Source: UBA6059 sp040219045
GTDB lineage: Bacteria; Bacteroidota; Bacteroidia; Cytophagales; Cyclobacteriaceae
Direction of reading: 5' to 3'
Assembly: GCA_965229505.1 (NCBI GenBank)
Contig: OZ245881.1
Coordinates: 2,728,001-2,792,000 of the forward strand
DNA length: 64,000 nucleotides
Both the position numbers and the translations under genes were made by a program. This document shows positions 16,963 to 26,100 of this stretch, in pieces. How positions within the stretch are numbered: position 1 is the stretch's first letter; every line of letters begins with the position of its first letter. Under the pieces are notes generated by a model. The model was not told the DNA's origin and ran no database searches. It was given only the letters and a program-made list of their open reading frames with translations.

Positions 16963-18324
16963 ATGAATCGGATATTGACCCTAATAGTGATGATAGTCAC
17001 ATTGGCCTTAAGTGCCAAGGCGCAAAATAGCTACGTCCCCAAAATACTGCCGATGGAGGATCGGGCAAGAGTAATCAACAGTTGGCTGGCTGAAAGAGCA
17101 GAGACCGTGCTGCCAGATCTGATGCGCCGAACGGGTATCGATATGTGGCTGGTGATCGGTAGTGAGTACAATGAAGATCCGGTCATTAAGACCATGCTGC
17201 CGGCTACCTGGCTCTCTGCGAGGCGGACGACAATGCTGGTAATCTACGATCCGGGTGAAGGCAAGAAGTTGGAGACCTACGCTATTGCCCGCTATAATGT
17301 CGGCACGATCTTCCAGAAGGCATGGAATCCGTTGCAGCAGCCAGACCAGTGGCAGGCGCTTTCGCGGTTGATCCAGGAAAAGAACCCGAAGAAGATCGGG
17401 ATCAACAAGTCTCCAACATTTGCGTTAGCGGACGGTTTGTCTGCCAGTCATTATGAGAAGCTGACCGAAGCATTGCCCAAGAACTTTCAAAGCAGGCTAA
17501 CCAATGCAGAGATGCTGGCAGTAGGATGGCTCGAGACTCGCACGGATAGTGAGATGGCGGTGTACCAGCAGATCGTAAGGATCGCTCACCAGATCATTGC
17601 TGAAGGATTTTCTGATAAGGTCATCCAGCCCGGTATCACCACTACTAATGATGTAGTATGGTGGTACAGAGACCGTATCCGTGAATTGGGATTGACGACC
17701 TGGTTTCATCCATCTGTATCGATCCAGCGACAAGATCCAGAATCTTTTGAGCATTTGCGTTCTTTTTCCGAGCGACCTGAGGATGCGATCATTCAGCCCG
17801 GGGATTTGATTCACACAGACTTTGGCATCACCTATCTTAGGTTGAATACGGATACACAGCAGCATGCTTACATCCTAAAGCCGGGAGAAACTGAGCCACC
17901 AAAGTATCTGACAGATGCTTTTGCCAAGGGCAATGCGGTACAAGATGCCCTGACGGACAACTACAAAGAAGGGCGTACGGGTAATGAAATATTGAAAGCA
18001 GCACTTGATCAGTGTAATGCAGAGGGGCTTAAAGGCGTGATTTATACGCATCCCATCGGTTTCCATGGCCATGCTGCCGGACCTACTATCGGCCTTTGGG
18101 ATCAGCAAGGTGGCGTTCCCGGTAGGGGAGACTATCCTCTGTTCAGCAATACGGCCTACTCCATCGAACTCAATGCAGGTGTGTACATCGAAGAGTGGGG
18201 CAAGGAAATCAGAATCATGCTGGAAGAAGATGGCTATTTTGACGGTACAGGATTCCGCTATATCGACGGGCGGCAGAAGGAACTGATGGTGATACCCAGA
18301 CCACTCTACCCGAACGGGCAGTAG
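16963..18324 (+). CDS. Exported M24-family metallopeptidase (Xaa-Pro aminopeptidase-like)
   Basis: 453 residues. Signal peptide of ~21 residues ending in A-K-A-Q, so exported. N-terminal creatinase-like domain (about 30-180) and C-terminal pita-bread domain with candidate metal ligands: D in H-T-D-F-G, D in N-T-D-T-Q-Q, H in H-G-H-A-A-G, E in S-I-E-L-N and E in M-L-E-E-D-G. It probably removes N-terminal residues next to proline from peptides in the periplasm. Its final 42 nt are found again at 19094-19135, beyond the toxin-antitoxin genes (see findings). Confidence 0.92.
   Translation: MNRILTLIVMIVTLALSAKAQNSYVPKILPMEDRARVINSWLAERAETVLPDLMRRTGIDMWLVIGSEYNEDPVIKTMLPATWLSARRTTMLVIYDPGEGKKLETYAIARYNVGTIFQKAWNPLQQPDQWQALSRLIQEKNPKKIGINKSPTFALADGLSASHYEKLTEALPKNFQSRLTNAEMLAVGWLETRTDSEMAVYQQIVRIAHQIIAEGFSDKVIQPGITTTNDVVWWYRDRIRELGLTTWFHPSVSIQRQDPESFEHLRSFSERPEDAIIQPGDLIHTDFGITYLRLNTDTQQHAYILKPGETEPPKYLTDAFAKGNAVQDALTDNYKEGRTGNEILKAALDQCNAEGLKGVIYTHPIGFHGHAAGPTIGLWDQQGGVPGRGDYPLFSNTAYSIELNAGVYIEEWGKEIRIMLEEDGYFDGTGFRYIDGRQKELMVIPRPLYPNGQ
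18283..18324 (+). repeat. Direct repeat copy 1: 3' end of the M24 peptidase gene
   Basis: The last 42 nt of the M24 gene, encoding L-M-V-I-P-R-P-L-Y-P-N-G-Q-stop. 36 of 42 bases match copy 2 at 19094-19135, including 24 identical bases in a row. Confidence 0.9.
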
Positions 18325-18400
18325 GCTATTACTTTTGTGATTTTTGCGACCAGTGCTGTCAAATATACCCAAAGTAGTCAGCCGTTAATTCTCATATATG

Positions 18401-18436
18401 CGATTACCCCTACGTGAGGATAATCGTTTATATTTA
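18401..18436 (+). promoter_or_regulatory. Inverted repeat and -7 element before the antitoxin gene
   Basis: CGATTA (18401-18406) and TAATCG (18421-18426) are perfect 6-bp arms, with an inner CCT/AGG pair around ACGTG. TATATTTA (18429-18436) follows, one base from TAnnTTTG, 20 nt before the ATG. This is the expected place for an autoregulatory VapBC operator. Confidence 0.45.
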
Positions 18437-18455
18437 TTGAGTAAAAAAAGTAATT

Positions 18456-18683
18456 ATGGATATTCATAGCCGCAAGTTGAATTTTATCAACCAAGTTTTG
18501 AGCTTGACTAGTGAGCGAGTCTTAGAAAAACTGGAAGACGTTCTACAACAAGAGGGTGAGGATCAAGGTCAAAAGCTCTCGTTCCATGACTTGCTAGGGG
18601 TAATCAGTGAGGATGAGGCGCGCATCATGGAAAAGGAGATTGAAGAGTCTTGCGAGCAAATCCATGAAAATGACTGGAAGTAG
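18456..18683 (+). CDS. Antitoxin of a VapBC-type pair
   Basis: 75 residues, acidic, with a helical N-terminal dimerisation-like region and a C-terminal tail rich in Glu. I see no known DNA-binding fold, but size, charge and position directly before a PIN-domain toxin fit an antitoxin. The toxin start lies inside this gene (14- or 20-nt overlap), which is typical for coupling. An inverted repeat just upstream fits autoregulation. The region is more AT-rich than its neighbours and lies between two copies of the M24 gene end, so it was probably acquired. Confidence 0.75.
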   Translation: MDIHSRKLNFINQVLSLTSERVLEKLEDVLQQEGEDQGQKLSFHDLLGVISEDEARIMEKEIEESCEQIHENDWK

Positions 18684-19065
18684 TTCCTGTGCCCTAGACT
18701 CAAATATATTGATTGATCTCTTTCGTGGAAGGAAGGAGATTGCTGATAAAATCGATCAATATAAAACAGTATTTGTACCAATACCCGTATTGGGAGAATT
18801 ATATCTGGGTGCGGAGAGCTCTGTCCGAAGGGGTCATCACCTCGACCAAATTGATGCTGTGATAAAGAGATCGGTAATTCTTCAGACTACAAATAATACA
18901 GCATCGATCTATGGAAGGTTAAAGTCAAAGTTGAAAAGACGGGGGACACCTATACCCGAAAATGATATTTGGATTGCTGCCTTGGTAATAGAACATGACA
19001 CTACTCTAGTAACCAGAGATAGCCATTTCACCCACTTACCAGAATTAATTATTACGTTCTGGTAA
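18670..19065 (+). CDS. vapC: VapC-type toxin, PIN-domain ribonuclease
   Basis: 131 residues from the ATG at 18670 (ATG at 18664 is equally possible). All PIN acidic residues are present: D10 in A-L-D-S-N, E43 in L-G-E-L, D99 in E-N-D-I-W-I-A-A and D117 in T-R-D-S-H-F. It cleaves RNA, in VapC families usually tRNA or rRNA, when the antitoxin is lost. The active site looks intact. The longer upstream reading frame overlaps the antitoxin and is not used. Confidence 0.9.
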   Translation: MTGSSSCALDSNILIDLFRGRKEIADKIDQYKTVFVPIPVLGELYLGAESSVRRGHHLDQIDAVIKRSVILQTTNNTASIYGRLKSKLKRRGTPIPENDIWIAALVIEHDTTLVTRDSHFTHLPELIITFW

Positions 19066-19093
19066 GCGGTCTATCAACAGATCGAGTTTATAG

Positions 19094-19135
19094 CTGATGG
19101 TGATACCCAGACCACTCCCACCAAACGGGCAATAA
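19094..19135 (+). repeat. Direct repeat copy 2: degraded M24 gene end
   Basis: 42 nt encoding M-V-I-P-R-P-L-P-P-N-G-Q-stop, 11 of 12 residues identical to the true M24 C-terminus, but an in-frame TAG stands directly upstream (19091-19093), so it is a relic. Weaker, ungapped similarity continues upstream to about 19085 or a little further. Confidence 0.85.
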
Positions 19136-19160
19136 TCATCCCGCAAATGAGGGGATAGTG

Positions 19161-19199
19161 AAAAATGTCTGTTATTAGCAGAATAGCAGACATTTTTTT
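19161..19199 (+). terminator. Intrinsic terminator abutting the next start codon
   Basis: AAAAATGTCTGTTATT pairs with AATAGCAGACATTTTT (one T-G pair) around AGCAG, followed by a T-run. It ends the vapBC transcript. The last T is directly followed by the ATG of the DUF4097 gene at 19200. Confidence 0.85.
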
Positions 19200-20033
19200 A
19201 TGCCCCGACCTCTAGCTTTTGTATTCGTCCTTTTAAGCGTAGTATGTCCTTTTAATGGCTACAGTCAGCCACTTATTGATGAAATTGACATCAACAGACG
19301 AGGTGTAGATGCCATCCAAATCAAGGCTGGGTTTGCGGATGTCACTCTTACGCAAAGCAACGATCATATCACCCATGTGAAGGGTCGAATTTGGGGTAAT
19401 TCTACCTCACGTCTCTACAGGTTTGTCACGAGCATCGAAAATAAGGTGTTGACCATCGAGGTAGTTTCTCCGTTGACGGTCAGGAATGATATCGGCGGTC
19501 AGGTGATGATTGGTCTCCCACCTCAAGTGAAAGTAGATATCACATCGGCCTCAGGGAAGGTGCATGTGGTGGATTACAGGTCGGATAGCATCGCGATCTA
19601 TAGCAAGTCGGGAATCGTAGAGGTGCTCAAAAGTACAGGTAAGGTCAAAATTTTTTCTGATGATGGTGATGTGCTGTTCAATGCCTTTGATGGTGAAGTC
19701 ACAGCCCAAACTGATGATGGTCAGATACAAGTGGTCAACTGCTCTGGTGGCCTTGACCTCACCTCCGATGGAGGTAGGATAGATGGTACGCAGCTCATAC
19801 TCGACCGCAATAGCTACTTCACCAGCCAAAGTGGAGAAATCAACTTGTCCATTGACCAGCCGGAGACTTTTTTCAGCACTGATCTCATATCCAATGGCGA
19901 GATCATCTGGGATATGGTACCCATAGCAGATGACAGCTACCGCAAAATTATGGGTAAAGTGTATCTCCGCAGTGCATCCAACACCGGAGCTATTCGCATC
20001 AGTTTCAAAGAGGACGGACTGAGTAGGAGGTAA
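19200..20033 (+). CDS. Exported DUF4097-like beta-repeat protein
   Basis: 277 residues. Signal peptide of ~23 residues ending G-Y-S-Q. The rest is a series of short beta repeats with S-x-S-G-K-V, S-D-D-G-D-V, T-D-D-G-Q-I and S-D-G-G-R-I turns, the pattern of the DUF4097/putative adhesin beta-helix family. Function is unknown; a periplasmic or surface scaffold is plausible. The ATG follows directly on a terminator T-run, so the transcript either starts within the hairpin region or depends on readthrough. No alternative start keeps the signal peptide. Confidence 0.8.
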   Translation: MPRPLAFVFVLLSVVCPFNGYSQPLIDEIDINRRGVDAIQIKAGFADVTLTQSNDHITHVKGRIWGNSTSRLYRFVTSIENKVLTIEVVSPLTVRNDIGGQVMIGLPPQVKVDITSASGKVHVVDYRSDSIAIYSKSGIVEVLKSTGKVKIFSDDGDVLFNAFDGEVTAQTDDGQIQVVNCSGGLDLTSDGGRIDGTQLILDRNSYFTSQSGEINLSIDQPETFFSTDLISNGEIIWDMVPIADDSYRKIMGKVYLRSASNTGAIRISFKEDGLSRR

Positions 20034-20065
20034 TCAAGTCAATCGATCGATCCATCCAACGTGCC

Positions 20066-21052
20066 TCACCAAAGATCATGGATGTTTTTTCTGAAGTACC
20101 TGTCATAGACCGACTTCACGGCATCCATCTGCTCCTGAGGAAATGGCGGTAGCAGCAGGCTCTGGCTATTGCTCTGAACCTGGGAGGGGCTGCTGGCACC
20201 AGGAATGACCGTGCTCACGGCATCATGCATGAGTACCCATCTGAGGGCGTAGTGATAAAGATGCTCGGTGTTGTCGAAAATTTCCTTTAGCTCATCTACT
20301 GCCTTGAGTCCTTGCTCGTAATCCACTCCTGAGAAGGTTTCACCCTTATCAAATGCTTCACCATTGCGATTGAACTGGCGATGATCGTCAGCTCGGAATT
20401 TTGTGTCTCTTTTATACTTGCCAGTGAGTAATCCGCTAGCCAACGGCACTCTTGCCAGTATCCCAATGTTCTTCTTTTTCAGCAAGGGAAAGGATGTCTC
20501 CAAAGGCTTGTGACGAAACATATTGAAAATGATTTGAATCGTGCTCACCACATCATAATCACTTGCCTTTTCTGCCTCAGCTACAGTCTCTACACTCGCA
20601 CCGAAATTGAGCACTTTCCCCTTTTTCCTAATCAAAGCCAGTCGCTCAAAGACCTCCTCAGAGTCATATACCTCAGGTGGTGGGCAATGCAGCTGCACCA
20701 GATCGAGCTCGTCAAGACCTGTATTAAACAATGCCTCATCGACGTACTTTTCCAGCACATCAGGAGTGTAGCCTTTGGCAATATGCGGGTTGATGCGTCG
20801 GCCTATCTTGGTGGCGATATGCGTACTTTGCCTGTTTTCCCTGACGGTTTGACCAACGACCTTTTCGCTTTGCTGATCATCATATACATCTGCAGTATCA
20901 AAAAAATTGATGCCCTCGTCCAAAGCCTGGTGTAGTATTGATTTGGCTTGCCTGGTATCGAACCTGGCTCCCCATCCGCCTCCGACTTGCCATGTCCCAA
21001 GGGAAACACTTGATATCTTTAAGCCAGTCTTGCCAAGTATTCTGTATTCCAT
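20066..21052 (-). CDS. Aldo/keto reductase
   Basis: 328 residues, full length. TIM-barrel AKR motifs: G-T-W-Q-V-G-G near residue 19, catalytic D and Y in F-D-T-A-D-V-Y, Lys in A-T-K-I-G, His in Q-L-H-C-P-P, and the C-terminal NADPH-binding I-P-G-A-S-S. It is similar to the YajO/general stress AKR group (AKR11-13-like). It reduces aldehydes or ketones with NADPH; the substrate is unknown. It stands alone between a plus-strand gene and the DUF2461 pair. Confidence 0.93.
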   Translation of the reverse strand: MEYRILGKTGLKISSVSLGTWQVGGGWGARFDTRQAKSILHQALDEGINFFDTADVYDDQQSEKVVGQTVRENRQSTHIATKIGRRINPHIAKGYTPDVLEKYVDEALFNTGLDELDLVQLHCPPPEVYDSEEVFERLALIRKKGKVLNFGASVETVAEAEKASDYDVVSTIQIIFNMFRHKPLETSFPLLKKKNIGILARVPLASGLLTGKYKRDTKFRADDHRQFNRNGEAFDKGETFSGVDYEQGLKAVDELKEIFDNTEHLYHYALRWVLMHDAVSTVIPGASSPSQVQSNSQSLLLPPFPQEQMDAVKSVYDRYFRKNIHDLW

Positions 21053-21176
21053 GCACTCTAGTCTTTTTGTGAAGTTATCAAACCTCTATCTATCGGAAAA
21101 CTATAATTCCGGGACGCGAGCCAGGCTCAGCCTAGCTATAAGGGTGGGCGCACAGGTCTTAATGCCTTTTTAGTCC

Positions 21177-21827
21177 TTAAGATTTGACACCTCTCTCAAG
21201 AAACTCGACCAAGGGCCTGACTACAGCCAATGATTTTAACAACTCCTGAGCCAACACTTGTGTACGATCGGTGTTGCGAGTCATGGCATAGTATTGCTTA
21301 TGGAGCAGTAGTGGCATCTCAGCAACTTTATCTTTTAGAGGGCCATTGAGCCTTGTTACTTTATCTCCAAGCAGGTGTTCAAATTTGGATTTGAATTCTT
21401 TGTGACCAATAATCTCTTCCAGTTCGTCATAGTTTTCCGATAGGAAAGCGCGCAACCTGGCGAGCGTGGGTGTATCCAGGTCAAATTGTCCACCACCAAC
21501 ATGAACAGTATCCGCGCTTATGCCAATATAGTAGCCGGGCAGTCCTGACTTACGACCACCAGGAGCGAGAGCGGCTTTCATGATAGTGTTGTAGGGCGAC
21601 TTGTCTTTTGAGAAGCGAATATCACGATTGATTCTGAAGAGTGATTTCTTGGGTTCAGGTTCGATCCTGGGGTCCCATTGACCGACCGTGTCCATGACAT
21701 CAGAGATGAGATTTAAGAAGGGCGCCTTTACCTCGCGCTCGTAGGTCTTCTTGTTATCATTAAACCACTCTTTGTTGTTATTCACTTCCAGAGTAGCAAA
21801 AAAGTCTGAATAAGCTTTCGATATCAT
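21177..21827 (-). CDS. DUF2461 domain protein
   Basis: 216 residues. Family features: N-N-K-E-W-F near 16-21, R-I-N-R-D-I-R-F-S-K-D-K-S-P-Y near 65-79, and G-G-R-K-S-G-L-P-G-Y-Y. This family is widespread and of unknown function. Its ATG overlaps the stop of the gene upstream (21824-22150) by 4 nt (ATGA), so the two are translationally coupled. A motif copy TTCCGATAGG lies at 21435-21444. Confidence 0.9.
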   Translation of the reverse strand: MISKAYSDFFATLEVNNNKEWFNDNKKTYEREVKAPFLNLISDVMDTVGQWDPRIEPEPKKSLFRINRDIRFSKDKSPYNTIMKAALAPGGRKSGLPGYYIGISADTVHVGGGQFDLDTPTLARLRAFLSENYDELEEIIGHKEFKSKFEHLLGDKVTRLNGPLKDKVAEMPLLLHKQYYAMTRNTDRTQVLAQELLKSLAVVRPLVEFLERGVKS

Positions 21828-22150
21828 GTTAGTTCGGATTTTAGTTGAGTTAAGGCTTGATCAGCTAGTTGGGGCCATTCTCTGGCATACACAAAGTCCA
21901 CCTCAAACCAGCCAGAGAGCGGCTTTTTGCTCTTGAATGGTGAAAACTCCTCTGTAGGAAAATTGAGTGTAGAGCTGTCAAAGCCTTTCCCCAGCTTGAA
22001 GACCATATTAAACTTTCTATTCAAAAAACAGAAAACCTTGTCTTGATAGACGACTGCCGGTGAACTCATCATTTTACCAACGGCTAAAGTTGGATCACGA
22101 TCAATCATCGCTTGCCTGAGCTCTTCAAAATGTAGTTGTTCCTCTCTCAT
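21824..22150 (-). CDS. Small protein, TfoX N-terminal-domain-like
   Basis: 108 residues. G-K-M-M-S-S-P-A-V-V-Y followed by K-V-F-C-F-L and F-K-L resembles the start of TfoX/Sxy N-terminal domains (which are also found alone). The match is by eye and weak in the C-terminal half. No role in competence should be assumed. It is coupled to DUF2461 by a 4-nt overlap. A perfect palindrome sits 32 nt upstream of its ATG. Confidence 0.55.
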   Translation of the reverse strand: MREEQLHFEELRQAMIDRDPTLAVGKMMSSPAVVYQDKVFCFLNRKFNMVFKLGKGFDSSTLNFPTEEFSPFKSKKPLSGWFEVDFVYAREWPQLADQALTQLKSELT

Positions 22151-22181
22151 ATGCTATTATGACGAATGAAATTTCTGCTAT

Positions 22182-22194
22182 TGGACATTGTCCA
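22182..22194. promoter_or_regulatory. Palindrome TGGACATTGTCCA
   Basis: A perfect 13-nt palindrome (6-bp arms, 1-nt centre), 32 nt before the minus-strand start at 22150. It is in the right place for an operator of the 21.8-22.1 kb gene pair. The regulator is unknown. Confidence 0.35.
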
Positions 22195-22284
22195 TGAATT
22201 AAAGTTAATATGATGAAGTGATATCAGCTGGAGTTGTGCCTATCCTTCCTTCCTTTTCGATTCTGATTAATCGCTGAAGCTTCC

Positions 22285-22292
22285 TACTTTTG
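22285..22292 (+). promoter_or_regulatory. -7 promoter element for the PlsC gene
   Basis: TACTTTTG matches TAnnTTTG exactly. TTCTG lies 19 nt upstream as a weak -33. The start would be near 22299, about 34 nt before the TTG start codon. Confidence 0.5.
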
Positions 22293-22332
22293 CTCGACTT
22301 GGACCATTTCCACAGACTAACGAATAAGTAAT

Positions 22333-23085
22333 TTGTACCTGCTAAGAAGGATTTACAGTATCTATTGCCTTATCCTATTCGTCAGTTTGTTTTTGATGAT
22401 TTACCCAGGCTACCTACTGGCCATATGGGTTCCAAGCTGGTGGCGTCTGGGTTGCTACACCACTCGTCTGTGGGCTATGCTGTACTTCCCACTAATAGGC
22501 ATGCCCATCAGAATGAAAGGTAGAGAGCACCTCAGGCAGATCAAAGGCAATGCTATTTTCTGCGTCAACCATTTCTCCTTTCTGGACATTGCCGTAATGG
22601 GATTTCTGCCACGACCGTTCGTTTTCGTGGGCAAAGAGTCCATCCGCAAAGTTCCACTGTTCGGGTACATGTTTCGCAAGCTTCATATCACAGTCAATCG
22701 CAAGAGCCTCAAGGATAGATACGCCACTTACCAGAAAAGCAGTGCAGCCATTTCGAAAGGCAAGGATCTGGTCATATTTCCAGAAGGAGGTATCGTTACT
22801 ACAGCGCCACCTCAGATGGTAAAGTTCAAGGATGGGGCATTCAAGACAGCTATTGCCCAAGGCGTCCCCATTGTCCCCGTCACCCTGCCCAACAATTGGA
22901 TCATCTTACCAGACAATGGGCAATTTCTACCCAAATTCAGGCGTTGCTCCATGATCATACATGAGCCTATCCTGACGGATGGCCTGTCTGAAAATGACGT
23001 GGGAGAGCTCAAGGAGAGATGCTATCAGGTGATCAACAGAGAATTGCAAAAGCATTTTCCAGATCAGCTTGAAGCTGGCTCGTAA
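22333..23085 (+). CDS. plsC: 1-acyl-sn-glycerol-3-phosphate acyltransferase
   Basis: 250 residues from a TTG start. No in-frame ATG occurs before the first membrane segment, and the promoter at 22285 supports it. Membrane helix about 10-30; catalytic H-x4-D motif N-H-F-S-F-L-D near residue 77; glycerol-phosphate-binding F-P-E-G-G near 153; V-P-I-V-P-V-T-L near 178. It makes phosphatidic acid from lysophosphatidic acid on the inner membrane. It may be one of several paralogues. Confidence 0.92.
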   Translation: MYLLRRIYSIYCLILFVSLFLMIYPGYLLAIWVPSWWRLGCYTTRLWAMLYFPLIGMPIRMKGREHLRQIKGNAIFCVNHFSFLDIAVMGFLPRPFVFVGKESIRKVPLFGYMFRKLHITVNRKSLKDRYATYQKSSAAISKGKDLVIFPEGGIVTTAPPQMVKFKDGAFKTAIAQGVPIVPVTLPNNWIILPDNGQFLPKFRRCSMIIHEPILTDGLSENDVGELKERCYQVINRELQKHFPDQLEAGS

Positions 23086-23174
23086 TTGATCTAAATTCGC
23101 TTCCCTCTGAAATGTTGATGGTCTCGAATCAGGCCATCTATCGCGAAAAGATCACGAGGTAAAATGAATATTTG

Positions 23175-26100
23175 ATGTTCGGATTCTTATTTAGGAGTAA
23201 TTGGGAGCAACCTTACAGGACCATTTTCTGGCTATACCTCACCCTTTTTATGATAGCCTGTGGCCTTGTGTTTCTGGCCTTCTTAGTAGGCCCATACAAC
23301 GCCTTTGACTGGACAATCACTTCTGAGACTGAGCTAATTAAGGTTCCACTTCTTGAGTTTAACCTTGGACTATTTGAGATAGAGTTGCTCAATGACAATT
23401 ATTTGCTCAAGCAATATTTTGGCGGTAGCGATCTAAAAATAGATCCACTCGACCATGCCTGGATGCTCCTCTTTGTAGCGTTAGGCTTAGCACTGCTCCT
23501 CACAGTCATCACCTATTTCAGTACATTTTGGTTTACAGTATCCATGGGTGTCTTCACTGTGATCCTGATTGCATTCCAGCTGAACTACCTTCAGCTTTTT
23601 GGCACCACCGGTCGGGAAGCATTGATCGGTTTTTCAGTCGTTTTTTTATCTACAGGGTTCTTTTTTCAAGCCATTCGACCACAGTCGCCTATGTTGATGC
23701 GACTGGTTACTTTTCTTGTCCTGATGGCCGTGATCGCCGGAGTTATCTCGCAATTCTCGGCCGTTAGTCAGCCATTCTTTTACCTGGCCAACTATGGAAT
23801 GACTGGTTTTTTGGTGCTCTCTCTGTTTTTCATATTTCTGATAGGGCATGAGATTGTCTTCCTGATCTTGTATTTGGTCACCCAGTCTAAGGGCGATGTG
23901 GGCAGCAATAATTCCACTCATTTCATTGTATTCACGCTAGTGTACCTCGCCAATATTGGGCTTGTCTATGCCCGCAATGCTGGCTATATCGATTGGGATA
24001 TTCTTTATGTTCACGCATTTATCCTGCTACTCTTGTCAGCATTCATTGGCCTTTGGACATTTGAGCGGCGGGAGGAGGCCTATCGGGGAATATTGAGTTT
24101 TTACCCCTATGCCGGGCTGATGTACCTGGCGATGGGCATCATTTGTATGGCGACTTTGAGATATCAGATGGTGATCGCCAATGACCCCATGATGGAGGTA
24201 TTCGAAGATGCCATTATCTTTAGTCACCTGGCCTTTGGGGCGATGTTTTTCATCTATGTGATTGCCAACTATGTCAATCCGCTCCTTAAGAACCTCGCCG
24301 TGCATCGGATCGTTTATCAGGACAACAACTTTCCCTACGCTACCGCAATGTTGGGAAGCATGGTTGTGATCATCGCTCTATACTTTATCTCCAACCAGGC
24401 ACCACGCAATCAGGCAATTGCCGGATACTACAACCTGATCGGGGATTTATACATCCAGGACAAACCTCAGGTGGCGCGCCAGTATTACTCACGTGGGAGT
24501 GATTATGGCTATCTCAATCACAGATCCAACTATATGCTGGGCCAGCTCGACCTATCGGAAAAGAAGGTGCCAGCGGCTATCGTCAACTTCAAGACCGCTA
24601 TCGCCAAGCACCCGACCCCCCACGCCTACATCAACCTGGGGAATGCCTACCGAAAACAGAACATCTATTTCGATGCACTTTTCACCATGCAACAGGCTTA
24701 TCGTGATTTCCCTGAGGATGGTGCAGTGAAGAACAATTTGGGGATGCTGTTCTCTCGTACAGATATCAATGACTCCACACTCTATTTTCTCGGAAATGTC
24801 TCTAGTGATCCGGTTTCGAGCCGAGTTGCTCAGGCCAATCTGATGGCAGTCCATGCGGAGAAGGCACTACCATTGAGTGAGGACTCCCTTAAGCAGGCTT
24901 ACGAGAAAATGACATCTCTTCCGCTTAAGGCAAACACCCGCGCCTACGCCAATAGATATTTTGGAGGTTTAAATAATGAATTCGATGAAAGCTTTGCGGT
25001 GGACTCTATGCTCAACGCACATACGCTCTCGTACCTGATCAATGCCTCTACCGACCCGGCTAATTTCAATGCTAATCAGGGCAGCATAGCCCATGCTTTT
25101 GGTGAATACCCATTCAATGGGGCCTATCATGACCAATTGATATTTGCAGATGCCTGGATTCAGTACAACATTGGTAAGGTAGGGGCTGCCATACGTCAAA
25201 TGGATGTAGTGAGCTTCAACACATCGCCACAGCAAAGCTATTATCAACATGCCTTGGGCGTGTTATCCCTTCATCAGGGTGCTCCGAGATTGGCAGCTGA
25301 CTATTTTGAAGAGTCTATTCGCGTTAGACGCACTGATACCACTAATCTAGTACTGGCCTATCTGGAATCGGGTCAATTAGCAAAAGCCAGACCCTTTCTC
25401 TTCCAACTGCCTACAGGCCCGCTCAGGGATGATTTGATGAGTGCCGTGCTCCTTGATGATGATAAGCTCACTAACACATCAGATCAGATTCGATATTTGG
25501 CTCTTCGCTATCGAGTGTCAAATCTTGACTCCCTGACAATACAGGACATACTAGGGTCATTTGAGGAACCAGCGTACGAAGCAAACGCGCAATTGCTGGT
25601 GACAGAGCATTTTCTCAAACATGGCGATCTCAATAGAGCTCGTTTTCACGTAGGTCAGGTATCTCAGGATTTTGATGATAAGGTAGAACTGCAGCGCACA
25701 CTCCTGGAGAATCTGAGCTACCTTATGGAAGGTGATATTGGGAATGTAGACCTTTCAGCATCGAGCAGATATCGAGGTGAGGGGAGCTGGGACGGGATGC
25801 AGAAGCTATTCTCCGCATTGGAAGCGAATATCTCTCAGGATACTGCCACAGCTACTGCACTTTTCGAGCGGTTGGCCTATGACAATCCATTCTTCGAGGA
25901 AGGTGTCCTGCAGTCAGTCCGCTACTTCAATAGCCAGGGAGATAAATTCAAGTCTTACGACATTTTGTTGAATGCGATCGATATCAATAAATATTCCGTG
26001 GAACTGATCAAGGCTTATTCCATGCAGGCCCTGGAGATAAAGCAGGAAGACTATGCTGAGTCGGCCATCATTAGACTTATTGATTTAATGAGCCCTGATG

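Noticed and set aside
4431..24348. Reading the TTGCGGTAGC copies as mere codon use (S-Y-R-K and similar)
   Set aside because: Copies occur on both strands, in different frames and once near a gene end (15841), so codon use alone is insufficient, though it may contribute.
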